A stretch of DNA of 64,000 nucleotides. Source: Haloarcula vallismortis ATCC 29715. Its GTDB lineage: Archaea; Halobacteriota; Halobacteria; Halobacteriales; Haloarculaceae. The position numbers were made by a program, and so were the translations under genes. The stretch covers positions 124,001 through 188,000 of the forward strand of contig NZ_AOLQ01000038.1 in NCBI RefSeq assembly GCF_000337775.1, in the 5' to 3' direction. The first letter of the stretch is position 1. Each line of letters starts with the position of its first letter. The notes under the pieces were generated by a model. It saw only the letters and a list, made by a program, of their open reading frames with translations, did no database searches and was not told the origin of the DNA. Shown piece after piece: positions 18,531-27,446 of this stretch.

Positions 18531-19307
18531 TTATACCCGGACCGTGAGTTCGTTGCCCGGCTCCGGCCGGCCGAAGGCCGCCGCTGCAGAGCCGCCGCGC
18601 AGGAACAGTTCTTGATAGGGGTCCCCGCCGCCTGCGGAGCCGGGCACGATGGCGAGAGAGCCCTCGGGAACGTCCGACACAGCGTTTCTGACAACTACAT
18701 CCCGGGACTCGTCGTTGAGTTCGACGGTCGCCGTCTCCCCCGCCGGATTGAACTCCGAGGTTCGAATCGAGGTCTTGACGTTCCCGTACCCGTCGACGTG
18801 ACAGACGACGGACTCGGGCGGGGTGGGCACGTCGTCAAGCGACCGCTCCGACCCAAGTGCGGCGCGGTTGCCGTTTGCGACCTCGGCAACTCGGCGCGGG
18901 AACACGTCCCGCGAGCGGAACTGGCCGGTGTCGGCCGGCAGTTCGACCTCGCGGAAGGTCGTGGCGTGGTCGGCGATAAACGAGAGGTTGTAGCCGGCGT
19001 CGACAGCGACGACGGGGACGCCGTTGTCCAGTTCGAGATAGCACAAAGGTCCGCCGGTGTCGGCCCGCTCAGGCGTCGACTCCGTGGTTCGTGGCGCGGT
19101 GTTAGAGTAAATCAGCAGGTCGTCGAACGAGGGGTTGTGGATCCCGAGCTGTGCGATCCAAAAGCCCGTGGCGACCGTCGAGAACGGCTTGACCTCGGTC
19201 GACTGGACGGTCATCGTCGGGTCGGCGGCGGTGAGGCGGTGGACGACCTCCGAGAAGGCCGGGTCGGCCGGACCGTAATCCGCGATAAGATGGACGAACG
19301 TGCTCAT
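18531..19307 (-). CDS. SAM hydroxide adenosyltransferase (DUF62) family protein
   Basis: A 258-residue member of the DUF62 family, which hydrolyses S-adenosylmethionine to adenosine and methionine and is related to the fluorinase and chlorinase. Conserved features include an N-terminal HLIADYGPADPAF with the SAM-contacting Asp, a central VDAGYNLSFIADH, and the C-terminal domain with VDGYGNVKTSI. The ordinary hydrolase role is more likely than halogenation, although a halophile makes the second a fair question. The 5' end is an ATG at 19307. Confidence 0.8.
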   Translation of the reverse strand: MSTFVHLIADYGPADPAFSEVVHRLTAADPTMTVQSTEVKPFSTVATGFWIAQLGIHNPSFDDLLIYSNTAPRTTESTPERADTGGPLCYLELDNGVPVVAVDAGYNLSFIADHATTFREVELPADTGQFRSRDVFPRRVAEVANGNRAALGSERSLDDVPTPPESVVCHVDGYGNVKTSIRTSEFNPAGETATVELNDESRDVVVRNAVSDVPEGSLAIVPGSAGGGDPYQELFLRGGSAAAAFGRPEPGNELTVRV

Positions 19308-19403
19308 GTGAAGCTCTGGTCGCTACCACGTCGGTGCGCCTGTATAATCTTGTGCCTCGGTGACAAGGACGCGGTATCGGCCGGATTCAGCGGGGCCGCT
19401 CTC

Positions 19404-20126
19404 TCAGGCCCCAATCGTCGTCAGTGAGGCGATTGAGTCGGCGACGCGGCGTTGCATCCCAGTCCCGGTAAATCCCGGCGCAGGGTCGACGGCCTGTGCG
19501 TAAAACTCCGATTCGTCTTCGACGAACTCGACACAAAGTGCGCGCGCACCGAAGCGGTCCAGTAACTCCCGGACGCGAGCCGCGAGCGTCACCTCGACGG
19601 TCTCCTCGCTGATGACGTGGTCCAGCCCGGTGACCTCCGACCGGACCTGAATCGCTCGCAGATGGGTCTCACGGCCGTCGTTGACGGCGAAGTACTTGTA
19701 TTCCACCGGCTCCTCACGAACCCGAGCCTGATAGAAATCGCCCTCGTCGCTATCCGCTGGCACACCGTCCCACGAGTAGCGAGTCCGGGCAACGTAGTCA
19801 CAGTCCGGCTTCTCGAACCAGACGGTCGGGACCTGACAACCGACCTGCTCCAGCCCGTGTAAGGCGACGAGCCGGCAGGCAAGCGCCGTCGTCGGCAGGA
19901 ATCCGTTCCACGTCTCGATGCCAGCCCTGTCAGCGTACCACAGTGCACTAAACGACTCGGGGCGGAGCGTCGTGTTGACAAGTGCAGCCAGGTCGTCGAT
20001 ATCGGCTTTGGCCACCGGGTTTCCGGGGCGGAGAAACTGGACGTCGAACCCCCGTGCGGAGAGCCGCTCTGCGACGGCACCGAACACCGGGTGTTCAGGC
20101 TCGCAGATGAAGCCGATGCAGTCCAT
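19404..20126 (-). CDS. conserved haloarchaeal protein, ATP-grasp-like architecture suspected
   Basis: A 240-residue cytoplasmic protein of unknown function. The N-terminal part looks like a small alpha/beta domain (CIGFICEPEHPVFGAVAERL), the middle has WYADRAGIETWNG and a VWFEKPDCDYVAR strand, and the C-terminal half has acidic residues in CVEFVEDESEFYAQAVDPAPGF. That order resembles RimK-type ATP-grasp proteins such as peptide or glutathione ligases, but I cannot identify the ATP-binding residues with certainty. ATG 20126 was chosen because the upstream extension has non-haloarchaeal composition. Confidence 0.7.
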   Translation of the reverse strand: MDCIGFICEPEHPVFGAVAERLSARGFDVQFLRPGNPVAKADIDDLAALVNTTLRPESFSALWYADRAGIETWNGFLPTTALACRLVALHGLEQVGCQVPTVWFEKPDCDYVARTRYSWDGVPADSDEGDFYQARVREEPVEYKYFAVNDGRETHLRAIQVRSEVTGLDHVISEETVEVTLAARVRELLDRFGARALCVEFVEDESEFYAQAVDPAPGFTGTGMQRRVADSIASLTTIGA

Positions 20127-20207
20127 ACCGCCACGTCTCAGCGGGCCGATAAAAAAGTCGCGCAAAACCGAACGACTGAGGCATCGTGATTCCGAAGTTG
20201 ATGTCTG

Positions 20208-20543
20208 ATGACACCGCTCAGTATTGGGAGCCACCTCGGCACCGGGGGCTGGGACATCGCCGCCGTTGTTGTCCTCTCTGCTGTGGCCGGAGCAGTTCTG
20301 TGTGGGCTCGCCCTGGCCGCGTACCGACAGCGCGGGACTCGTGCATATCTGCTGATTGCGCTCGCGCTCACCGCGCTGTTTGTCCGTCCACTCGTCGCAG
20401 TGCTGTCGGGCTTTTCCGTAGTCTCGGGACCGACACACCACCTACTCGAACACGCGCTCGATACCCTCTTTGTCGTCCTCGTCCTCGGCGCAGTGTACTA
20501 CGCGCGAACAGTCGAGAAGCGCCTCGACGAGGAGGGAGTATGA
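20208..20543 (+). CDS. three-helix integral membrane protein, coupled to an HTH regulator
   Basis: A 111-residue protein with three hydrophobic helices at about residues 17-37, 46-63 and 85-100 and a charged C-terminus. Function is unknown. Its stop overlaps the start of the downstream winged-helix gene (ATGA at 20540-20543), a sign of translational coupling. This pairing suggests a membrane sensor or accessory component for the regulator. Confidence 0.75.
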   Translation: MTPLSIGSHLGTGGWDIAAVVVLSAVAGAVLCGLALAAYRQRGTRAYLLIALALTALFVRPLVAVLSGFSVVSGPTHHLLEHALDTLFVVLVLGAVYYARTVEKRLDEEGV

Positions 20544-21043
20544 ACGACACCAGAGCGCGGATTTACCGCCATATCGAGTCCAATCCAGGCGTCCACTTCC
20601 GAGAGCTAACGCGGGCGCTGGACCTCGCAACAGGACAGGTCCAGTACCATCTGGCTCGACTCGACCGCGTGCACAGCGAGTCGGTCAACGGGCGCACACA
20701 CTACTATGCGGCGTCGTTCGATTCCTGGGAACGCCGCACCATCGCTTTCCTCCGCCGAGAGACAGCGAGAGATATCCTCGTGACGCTGATAGAGTGCGAG
20801 CCAGCCCGCCCCGACGAGGTGGCCGACCACCTCGACATCGCCCGGAGTACGCTCGAACACCACCTCAGCGGCTTGGTTGAACACGATATCGTCGAGAAGC
20901 GCCGGAGCGAGGGACAGGTGACGCTGGCGCTCTGCCGGCCGGAGTTGACTGTCGAACTGCTCACAGCGGTCGACCCCACGGCCTCCGAGCGCCTGTCGGA
21001 CCGCTTCACCCGGTTGCTCGACCGACTCTTCGAGAGTGGGTAG
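20540..21043 (+). CDS. double winged-helix transcriptional regulator
   Basis: A 167-residue regulator with two HTH units: residues about 1-60 (ARIYRHIESNPGVHFRELTRALDLATGQVQYHL region) and about 75-130 (DEVADHLDIARSTLEHHLSGL). Haloarchaeal regulators of this design are often encoded next to a small membrane protein, as here. The start overlaps the stop of the upstream gene by four bases. The target is not evident. Confidence 0.85.
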   Translation: MNDTRARIYRHIESNPGVHFRELTRALDLATGQVQYHLARLDRVHSESVNGRTHYYAASFDSWERRTIAFLRRETARDILVTLIECEPARPDEVADHLDIARSTLEHHLSGLVEHDIVEKRRSEGQVTLALCRPELTVELLTAVDPTASERLSDRFTRLLDRLFESG

Positions 21044-21124
21044 CCCGATGACTGGCACGGCAGCCCCGCCGATTTCGAGTCCCGTACCACAACCCAATTG
21101 CACGGGCAGTCCATAGAGTAGGTG

Positions 21125-22390
21125 ATGACTGAACGCGGGATTTCCCGACGCGAGTTCGCCAAGAGCGCCGTCGCCATCGGCGGCACCGCGGCGCTGGCCG
21201 CGTGTCTCGACCGCGGGTCGGGAGCAGTACCCGAAGGAACCGACGACCCCGCGTCGCTCCCGGAGCGCCAGCACGCCTGGGACGCGTCGCTGGCGACCGA
21301 CGACGCGGGGAACCACCGACTGTCGCGCCACCACGTCCTCTTGCTACTGGATTACGCCGGCGACGGGACGCCGACGGACGCCGACCGCGAGCAGGTCGAG
21401 ACGGCGCTTCAGGACCTAGAACAGGCATACGAGTGGAGCAACGAAGGGTTGCTGTTCACGCTCGGGTACAGTCCGGCCTACTTCGACCGCTTCGAGGCCG
21501 ACATCGCCGGCGTCGACCTGCCCGAACCAATGGCGCTTGCCCCCTTCGAAGACCCCGAACTCGACACGCCCGACGCCCTGCTTCACCTCGCCAGTGACGA
21601 CGAGCGCGCCGTCATTGAGGCCGAAGAAGCGCTGAAGGGCAATCGGGACACTGCGAACGAGCACGAAATGAGCGCTACTTTCGAGGGCGTCCTACAGGAG
21701 GCAGAGCGCCGGACGGGATTCGTCGGGGCCGGCCTGCCCGCCGAGAATCAAGACGTCGACGGCGTTCCGGACTCCGAGCCGGTTCCAGAGGAGGCCCCGC
21801 TGTTCATGGGGTTCAAGTCCGGTTTCAAGGAGAATCAGGCCTCCGAGGACCGTGTGACGGTCGACTCGGGGCCGTTCGCCGGCGGCGCGACACAGCACCT
21901 GTCGAAGATCCGACTGCAACTCCAGCAGTGGTACGAACAGGATTCACGGGACCAGCGTGTCTCGAAGATGTTCTGTCCGGCCCACGCTGCCGAAGATAAG
22001 GTCGAAGGTGTCGGCGAGAACCTCGGCACGGACAACGGTGCTGGCGAGTGTCCCGAAGACGTGGTTGACAGCGGTCGGCGAGAGGGCGTCGTCGGGCACG
22101 CACAGAAGATGTCTCGCGTCAGGGAAGACGGAACGCCGACCATTCTCCGCCGGGACTTCAGTTCGACCGACGGCGGCGAGGCAGGGCTGCACTTCCTCTC
22201 ATTGCAGCGCTCTATCGCCGACTTCGTCGCGACGAAACAGGCGATGAACGGGACGGACGTCGCCAACGACTCCGCCGTCGGCCAGCGGGTGAACAACGGC
22301 ATCCTCCAGTACATGACGGTCACGCGACGCGGGAACTACCTGCTCCCGCCGCGTTCGCTGCGGGCGCTGCCGCCGGCCGACCCGGCCTGA
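21125..22390 (+). CDS. DyP-type heme peroxidase-like protein, Tat lipoprotein
   Basis: A 421-residue exported protein. SRREFAKSA is a Tat signal and LAAC gives a lipobox Cys near residue 29. The body resembles the dye-decolorising peroxidase superfamily: paired ferredoxin-like folds, a conserved His in VVGHAQKMS suited to proximal heme ligation, and RRDFSSTDGGEAGLHFLSLQRSIADF, matching the C-terminal DyP pattern of Arg, Gly and Phe residues. In bacterial EfeUOB systems a DyP protein works with an iron-binding partner, and here a metal-type lipoprotein follows 600 bases later. Start ATG 21125; GTG 21122 is an alternative. Confidence 0.8.
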   Translation: MTERGISRREFAKSAVAIGGTAALAACLDRGSGAVPEGTDDPASLPERQHAWDASLATDDAGNHRLSRHHVLLLLDYAGDGTPTDADREQVETALQDLEQAYEWSNEGLLFTLGYSPAYFDRFEADIAGVDLPEPMALAPFEDPELDTPDALLHLASDDERAVIEAEEALKGNRDTANEHEMSATFEGVLQEAERRTGFVGAGLPAENQDVDGVPDSEPVPEEAPLFMGFKSGFKENQASEDRVTVDSGPFAGGATQHLSKIRLQLQQWYEQDSRDQRVSKMFCPAHAAEDKVEGVGENLGTDNGAGECPEDVVDSGRREGVVGHAQKMSRVREDGTPTILRRDFSSTDGGEAGLHFLSLQRSIADFVATKQAMNGTDVANDSAVGQRVNNGILQYMTVTRRGNYLLPPRSLRALPPADPA

Positions 22391-22399
22391 CCGGTCTGG

Positions 22400-22882
22400 T
22401 CAGGACACCGGCTCGCGGTTCTCAACTGACTCGCGTTCGAGCGCGTCGGCGCTGACACTGTAGCGGTACGACTGGGTGAAGTAGTCGGCTATCGGGCCTT
22501 CAGTCGCCGTCGAACCGGCCGGCGGGTCAGTCGTTGATGACCCAGTACAGGTGACGATGACGTCGTATCCCCACGACTGGTCTGTGACAGCGTCGATGCG
22601 GCAAGCGAGCGTCATCTGGGTATGCTCGCCCTGCCAGAGACCGTTGTAGACGTGTCGGTATTCGTACTCGTACACGAACTCACTGACCGATGACTCGGTC
22701 AGCGTCGCGGGCTGGTCGGGTCGGTCTTTCGGACCGTCATGAAACTCGATTGTTCCTGTTGGGGGCGAAGCGGTCGTTGCTGTTTCTGACGATGGAGGTG
22801 ACCCCGGCGACGGCGCACCGAAGCAGCCTGCGGTCAGGATTACGAAACCGAGGACTGCAATGCGGGCAGTTCTGGCGGGCAC
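22400..22882 (-). CDS. small secreted lipoprotein of unknown function
   Basis: A 160-residue protein with a hydrophobic signal (VLGFVILTAGC) ending in a lipobox Cys, then a Ser/Thr/Pro-rich linker and a beta-rich domain of about 100 residues with several Tyr. It is convergent with the DyP gene (stop at 22400, ten bases from the DyP stop). Start is uncertain: the GTG at 22882 places seven residues before the hydrophobic core, whereas longer in-frame extensions are Arg/Pro-rich and look untranslated. Its job is unknown. Confidence 0.65.
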   Translation of the reverse strand: MPARTARIAVLGFVILTAGCFGAPSPGSPPSSETATTASPPTGTIEFHDGPKDRPDQPATLTESSVSEFVYEYEYRHVYNGLWQGEHTQMTLACRIDAVTDQSWGYDVIVTCTGSSTTDPPAGSTATEGPIADYFTQSYRYSVSADALERESVENREPVS

Positions 22883-22992
22883 GCCCGTGAATGCACCGAC
22901 CGGTGGCAAGTGTTTTGTGCCGCACAGTTCCCGCCGCGGGATTCGGCTATCGTACCAGAACGGTCTTTCAGACGAGGGCCTAAAGCCGGTCC

Positions 22993-24051
22993 ATGAATCG
23001 CCGACAGTTCCTCGCCGGGGCCGGCCTCGCTGGCGCGACAGTCCTGGCAGGATGTGGCTCTCTGAGCTCCCAGTCGACGCGCGCACCCCCGCTGGTCGAG
23101 GACCGCCCCGACGCCACGTACCGTCCCACCCACGCCGAGGGGATGGGAATGGCCGGGATGGCACAGGCCGGCGAGTACATGGTCGGGCTGAGCTACTCCT
23201 TTCCTCACCGCTTCTGGACGGTCACCGGGACGACGGCCGAGAAGGTCGACATCCGGAGCGAAGACAGCGTCCACCTGATGGCGACTGTCTGGGACCCCGA
23301 GACCGAGATGGTCCTCCCGGTCTCGGCCGGACTCTCGATTACCGTCGAGCGCGACGGCGAGACGGTCGCCGACAAGTCTCCGTGGCCAATGATATCACAA
23401 AACATGGGCTTTCACTACGGCGACAACTACGCGCTCGACGGCGACGGCGTCTACCAGCTCTCGGTCCGCGTCAACGGGATGGGCGAACGCCGACTGGGGG
23501 CTTTCGAGGGGCGGTTCGGCGAGGCCGGGGAGGCCACGGTCGAATTCGACTTCGCACGGAACACCCGCGACCAGCTCTCCTTCGAGGAGTTTCCCGAGAC
23601 ACAGGGCGAACGCGCGGCAGTCGACCTGATGAACATGGACATGGTGCCGACCTCGCAAGTCCCGGAGGTGTCTGCGCTGCCCGGGACAGTCCTTGGGACG
23701 GACAAGGGAAGCGACGGTGTCTACGCCGTCACGTGGCTACAGGACGCCGGGTTCCTCGCCGAGAGCGAGTCGTATCTCGCTGTGTCTGCTCGGACGCCGT
23801 ACAACCGCGTTCCCCTGCCGATGATGTCGCTCGACGGCACCGTAGAGTCCGACGGCGAAACGGTGTTTGATGACGCGCTGACCGCCGCGGTCCACTCTGA
23901 ACTCGGATATCACTACGGGGCCATCGTCGAGACAACAGCGCAGGAGCCGTCTGTCGGTATCGACGTCGTTGCCCCACCACAGGTGTCTCGTCACGAGGGG
24001 TATGAGACGGCGTTCCTGACGACGCCGTCGTTCTCGTTTGGGGGCAACTGA
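22993..24051 (+). CDS. P19/Tp34-like metal-binding lipoprotein
   Basis: A 352-residue Tat lipoprotein (NRRQFLAGAG, then LAGCGS). The first domain has a Met-rich motif MGMAGMAQAGEYMVGLSYSF followed by beta strands, like the iron/copper-binding P19/Tp34 family; HLMATVWDPET and MGFHYGDNY supply further His, Met and Glu. A second similar domain fills the C-terminal half (SELGYHYGAIVE, HEGYETAF). Together with the DyP gene upstream it suggests an iron uptake or handling pair on the cell surface. No permease is adjacent. Confidence 0.75.
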   Translation: MNRRQFLAGAGLAGATVLAGCGSLSSQSTRAPPLVEDRPDATYRPTHAEGMGMAGMAQAGEYMVGLSYSFPHRFWTVTGTTAEKVDIRSEDSVHLMATVWDPETEMVLPVSAGLSITVERDGETVADKSPWPMISQNMGFHYGDNYALDGDGVYQLSVRVNGMGERRLGAFEGRFGEAGEATVEFDFARNTRDQLSFEEFPETQGERAAVDLMNMDMVPTSQVPEVSALPGTVLGTDKGSDGVYAVTWLQDAGFLAESESYLAVSARTPYNRVPLPMMSLDGTVESDGETVFDDALTAAVHSELGYHYGAIVETTAQEPSVGIDVVAPPQVSRHEGYETAFLTTPSFSFGGN

Positions 24052-24105
24052 GCCGCCCAAGGGCACCGGACCCTTAATGTGACTCGCTTGGCCGTCGCTC
24101 CGGAC

Positions 24106-24183
24106 ACTCCCTCGGAGCTCCTCGCCGAGAGCAGTTGGGGCTCCGGAGACTCGGCGTCACCTGTTAGAGATGACGTGACGCCG
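24106..24183. terminator. structured region between convergent genes, possible terminator
   Basis: CGGCGTCAC at 24152-24160 pairs with GTGACGCCG at 24175-24183 around a 14-base loop. Upstream, CGGAGC/GGCTCCG and GCCGAG/CTCGGC give alternative pairings that compete with the first. The region lies between the converging metal lipoprotein gene and the small zinc-ribbon gene, so bidirectional termination is the simplest reading. Confidence 0.4.
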
Positions 24184-24229
24184 ATGGCCTGTGTACCACC
24201 TCTGATCACCTCCCGTACCGCCGCGGTCC

Positions 24230-24385
24230 CTAGTCGAACCACTCGGTGTACTCGTCGCAGCTGCGGCACTCAGCACGGATACTCCATTCGTCTCCGCGCT
24301 CGTGCGAAGAGGGTGCCACCCTATTTATCCGGACGTCCACCGACCCACATTCTGGACACTGGCTCGGAACTTGCTCATCAAACAT
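24230..24385 (-). CDS. small zinc-ribbon protein
   Basis: A 51-residue protein with CPECG near the start and CRSCDEY near the end, the four-Cys pattern of a small zinc ribbon. A TATA-like AATATTATG lies about 45 bases upstream and a second element is further up. Such small CPxCG proteins are frequent in haloarchaea and of mostly unknown role. A longer form starting at 24445 is possible. Confidence 0.7.
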   Translation of the reverse strand: MFDEQVPSQCPECGSVDVRINRVAPSSHERGDEWSIRAECRSCDEYTEWFD

Positions 24386-24526
24386 GTATGAGTGCCATCC
24401 GTGTAGTTGCCAGATTGACCTTCTGCCATAATATTTGTTTCCCAAAGCACATAATATAACGTATTTCCGGGTGAGACGCAGCGGCTGAGCCTGGCAACGA
24501 GTCCGATACTGTACTCCCCAGCGGTG

Positions 24527-25009
24527 TTACTCCACAGCGAACGGACTCGCCGCCTGTTGCCACGGCCAGCCCGGGACCCGGGTCTGAACTCCGGCCGCCA
24601 GCGCGGCGTCGAGATCGTCAGCGCCGGCGGTGTCCGTGTCGTTCCCGTGAGCTCGCACGTCCGCGACGTGAAAGGTGGCTTCTGCGAGCAGACGGAGCGG
24701 TTGCTCGCCAGCGATCATGGCTGCCAGCTCACGGCCCAGCAGTTCGTCAACGACGAAGCCGGGGTAATCGTCCTCGACATCGAGTTCACGCAGGAGTCGA
24801 ACGAGCGCAGCCACGTTGACCGCGCGGTCGCCGTCGGCGAACACCTCGTCGATAGCAGCCGTGTAGGCCTCATCTGTGAGGGTGTCGACATCCACGCCGA
24901 ACTGAGACCCGAGGTGGGCTCGCGTCTCGTTTATTAGCGGGACGACATCGCTCACTCGGTCCTGCACCCACTCGTACTCCTCGTCGACGGTTTCAGGTGT
25001 CAGTCGCAT
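24527..25009 (-). CDS. conserved haloarchaeal protein of unknown function
   Basis: A 160-residue, acidic, mostly helical protein with no membrane segment. It begins with an EYEWVQDRVSDVVPLINE helix and has a conserved-looking EEx/ELDVEDDYPGFVVDELLGREL middle. I recall it as a haloarchaeal DUF5788-type protein but cannot confirm that. It is divergent from the nuclease gene to the right, sharing a 268-base gap. Confidence 0.65.
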   Translation of the reverse strand: MRLTPETVDEEYEWVQDRVSDVVPLINETRAHLGSQFGVDVDTLTDEAYTAAIDEVFADGDRAVNVAALVRLLRELDVEDDYPGFVVDELLGRELAAMIAGEQPLRLLAEATFHVADVRAHGNDTDTAGADDLDAALAAGVQTRVPGWPWQQAASPFAVE

Positions 25010-25096
25010 GCCGTCGTCTCACGTGGAGGCCGCTTACCGCTTGTGGACACACGCAACGGCGACTGCAGGACAGTTCGGACCGCCGTATTGCGAAGG

Positions 25097-25197
25097 CTTT
25101 TATAACACGAGGGGGATACTGAGAAATAGAGGACGGTTTTCCGGACAGTTCTCCACGTCCGGAGGCAACTCACCGATAACTGATGACTTTATTAGAG
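25097..25197 (+). promoter_or_regulatory. two candidate TATA boxes and a long leader upstream of the KH/beta-CASP nuclease gene
   Basis: CTTTTATAAC (25097-25106) would start transcription near 25128, giving a leader of about 150 bases. CTTTATTAG (25188-25196) would start it near 25220. A leader this long is unusual in this window, where most transcripts look leaderless. No riboswitch class was recognised. Confidence 0.35.
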
Positions 25198-25277
25198 AGC
25201 GTACATCCCGCGGCATCAGGCCAGTCCGCACTAGCCGTGGACGGCCCCGCTACTGGGATGACACCCCGTTTTGAGCT

Positions 25278-27194
25278 ATGAGCACTGTAGACAAGCAACT
25301 CGAAGACGTGAAGGCAACGATTGACGAGGAAGTCCCGCGCCGTATCTCCGTCTCGGATGTCACGTACGAGGGACCGGAACTCGTCATATACACGCGAGAC
25401 CCGAAAGAGTTCGCCGCGAACAGCGACCTCGTTCGCCGGCTCGCATCGAAACTCCGTAAACGTATCACGGTTCGCCCGGACCCGGATGTTCTGTCCCCGC
25501 CGGCCGAGGCCGAGGCGGCGATTCGGGAACTCATCCCCGAGGAAGCCGGCGTCATGGACCTGAATTTCCACGCCGACACCGGCGAAGTCGTCGTCCAGGC
25601 ACAGAAGCCCGGCGTCGTCATCGGACGACGCGGCGAGACGCTGCGTGAGATCACGCAAGAGGTCGGCTGGACACCCGAAGTCGTTCGGACGCCCCCCATC
25701 GAGTCCTCGACGGTCGAAAACGTCCGGAACTTCCTCAAACAGGAACGGGAGGACCGTCGTGACATCCTCGAACGCGTCGGCCGACAGATCCACCGCGAGC
25801 CAATGTCCGACGACGAGTACGTCCGCATCACGACCCTGGGGGCCTGTCGGGAGGTCGGCCGCTCCGCGTTTATTCTCTCGACGCCGGACACGCGGATCCT
25901 AATCGACTGTGGCAACAAGCCCGGCGCGAACGGCGAACAGCCGTATCTCGACATCCCGGAGGCGTTCGGAGCCGGGACGAACGGTATCGACGCCGTCGTC
26001 CTGACCCACGCGCATCTGGACCACTCCGCGCTGGTCCCGCTCCTGTTCGAGTACGGCTACGACGGCCCCATCTACTGCACCGAGCCGACGCGGGACCTCA
26101 TGGGTCTGCTGACGCTCGATTACCTCGACACCGCCGCGGACGACGGCCGGACCCCGCCGTACGACTCCGAGATGGTTCGCGAGGCGATCAAACACACCAT
26201 CCCGCTCGAGTACGGCGACGTGACCGACATCGCGCCCGATATCAAGCTCACACTGCACAACGCCGGCCACATTCTGGGCTCGTCGGTGTGTCACTTCCAC
26301 GTCGGCGACGGGCTGTACAACGTCGCCTTCTCCGGGGACATCCACTACGACGACACGCGCCTGTTCGACGGCGCGGTCAATGACTTCCCGCGGGTGGAGA
26401 CGCTCGTGCTGGAGTCGACCTACGGTGGCCGCAACGACTACCAGACCGATCAGGAAGACTCCGAGCGAAAGCTCAAGCAGATCATCCAGAACGCCTACGA
26501 CCGCGACGGGAAGGTGCTCATTCCGACCTTCGCCGCCGGGCGGTCACAGGAGCTCATGCTCGTCCTCGAAGAGGCGATGCGGGAGGGCGACATCCCCGAG
26601 ATGCCGGTCCACCTCGACGGGATGATCTGGGAGGCAACGGCCGTTCACACGACCTATCCCGAGTACCTCCGCGACGGCCTGCAGGACCGCATCTTCGACG
26701 AAGAGGAGAATCCGTTCCTGGCCGACCAGTTCAACCCTATCGACGGCGGCGACGAGGAACGGGAAGCAATCGCTGCCGGCGACTCTGCCATCATCCTCTC
26801 TACGTCCGGGATGCTCACCGGGGGCCCCGTGATGTCCTGGCTCGAAGACCTCGGCCCCGACCCGGACTCGACGCTCACGTTCGTCGGCTATCAGGCGCAG
26901 GGAACGCTCGGGAAGCGAATCCAGCGCGGCATCGACGAGGTGCCCGTCGGCGGCAGCGGGCGTAGCGAGACGGTCCCACTGGAGATGACCGTCGAGACGG
27001 TCGACGGCTTCTCGGGCCACGCCGACCGACAGGGGCTTGAGAACTTCGTGAAGACGATGAACCCCCGACCGGAGAAAATTCTCTGTGTCCACGGCGACGA
27101 ATCCGCGACACAGGACCTCTCCTCGTCGCTGTACCACGACCAGAACATCCGGACCTTCGCGCCGGAGAACCTCGAAACGTTCCGCTTTCGCTGA
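25278..27194 (+). CDS. KH-domain/beta-CASP ribonuclease, archaeal CPSF-like termination factor
   Basis: The aCPSF1/FttA-type metallo-beta-lactamase nuclease that ends archaeal transcription. Order of domains: N-terminal helical part and KH folds (residues about 1-150, VVIGRRGETLREI carries the GxxG loop), then a metallo-beta-lactamase domain (HAHLDHSAL; HNAGHILGS; FSGDIHYDD) split by a beta-CASP cap (PVHLDGMIWEAT; STSGMLTGGP), with the last His in GHADRQGL and VHGDES. The 638-residue length is right. Symbols used for this family include fttA and epf1. Confidence 0.96.
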   Translation: MSTVDKQLEDVKATIDEEVPRRISVSDVTYEGPELVIYTRDPKEFAANSDLVRRLASKLRKRITVRPDPDVLSPPAEAEAAIRELIPEEAGVMDLNFHADTGEVVVQAQKPGVVIGRRGETLREITQEVGWTPEVVRTPPIESSTVENVRNFLKQEREDRRDILERVGRQIHREPMSDDEYVRITTLGACREVGRSAFILSTPDTRILIDCGNKPGANGEQPYLDIPEAFGAGTNGIDAVVLTHAHLDHSALVPLLFEYGYDGPIYCTEPTRDLMGLLTLDYLDTAADDGRTPPYDSEMVREAIKHTIPLEYGDVTDIAPDIKLTLHNAGHILGSSVCHFHVGDGLYNVAFSGDIHYDDTRLFDGAVNDFPRVETLVLESTYGGRNDYQTDQEDSERKLKQIIQNAYDRDGKVLIPTFAAGRSQELMLVLEEAMREGDIPEMPVHLDGMIWEATAVHTTYPEYLRDGLQDRIFDEEENPFLADQFNPIDGGDEEREAIAAGDSAIILSTSGMLTGGPVMSWLEDLGPDPDSTLTFVGYQAQGTLGKRIQRGIDEVPVGGSGRSETVPLEMTVETVDGFSGHADRQGLENFVKTMNPRPEKILCVHGDESATQDLSSSLYHDQNIRTFAPENLETFRFR

Positions 27195-27271
27195 TCCGGT
27201 CGCTGTTCTCGGTCTATTATCCACCGATAGCCGAACAAACCTCTATACGGCAGGCGGGTGAAGGGCCAGAT

Positions 27272-27427
27272 ATGGACATCATCCGGTATCTCGACGAACT
27301 CGAACCGGTTGGGATGGTACTCATTGGACTCGTACTGTTCATCATCCCGGAGCCCGCAACCTCGACGCTCGGAATCGGCTTGATGGTACTGGGCGGGGCG
27401 TGGTGGTTCTACGAGTGGAACCGGTGA
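27272..27427 (+). CDS. small single-helix membrane protein
   Basis: A 51-residue protein too small to be seen in most gene lists. It has an acidic start (MDIIRYLDEL), one long hydrophobic stretch interrupted by PEPATSTLG, giving either one or two short membrane helices, and a WWFYEWNR aromatic end. Coding looks real because GC at third positions matches the neighbours. Function unknown. Tandem with the next gene. Confidence 0.65.
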   Translation: MDIIRYLDELEPVGMVLIGLVLFIIPEPATSTLGIGLMVLGGAWWFYEWNR

Positions 27428-27446
27428 GACACGGACAGCAGTATCT

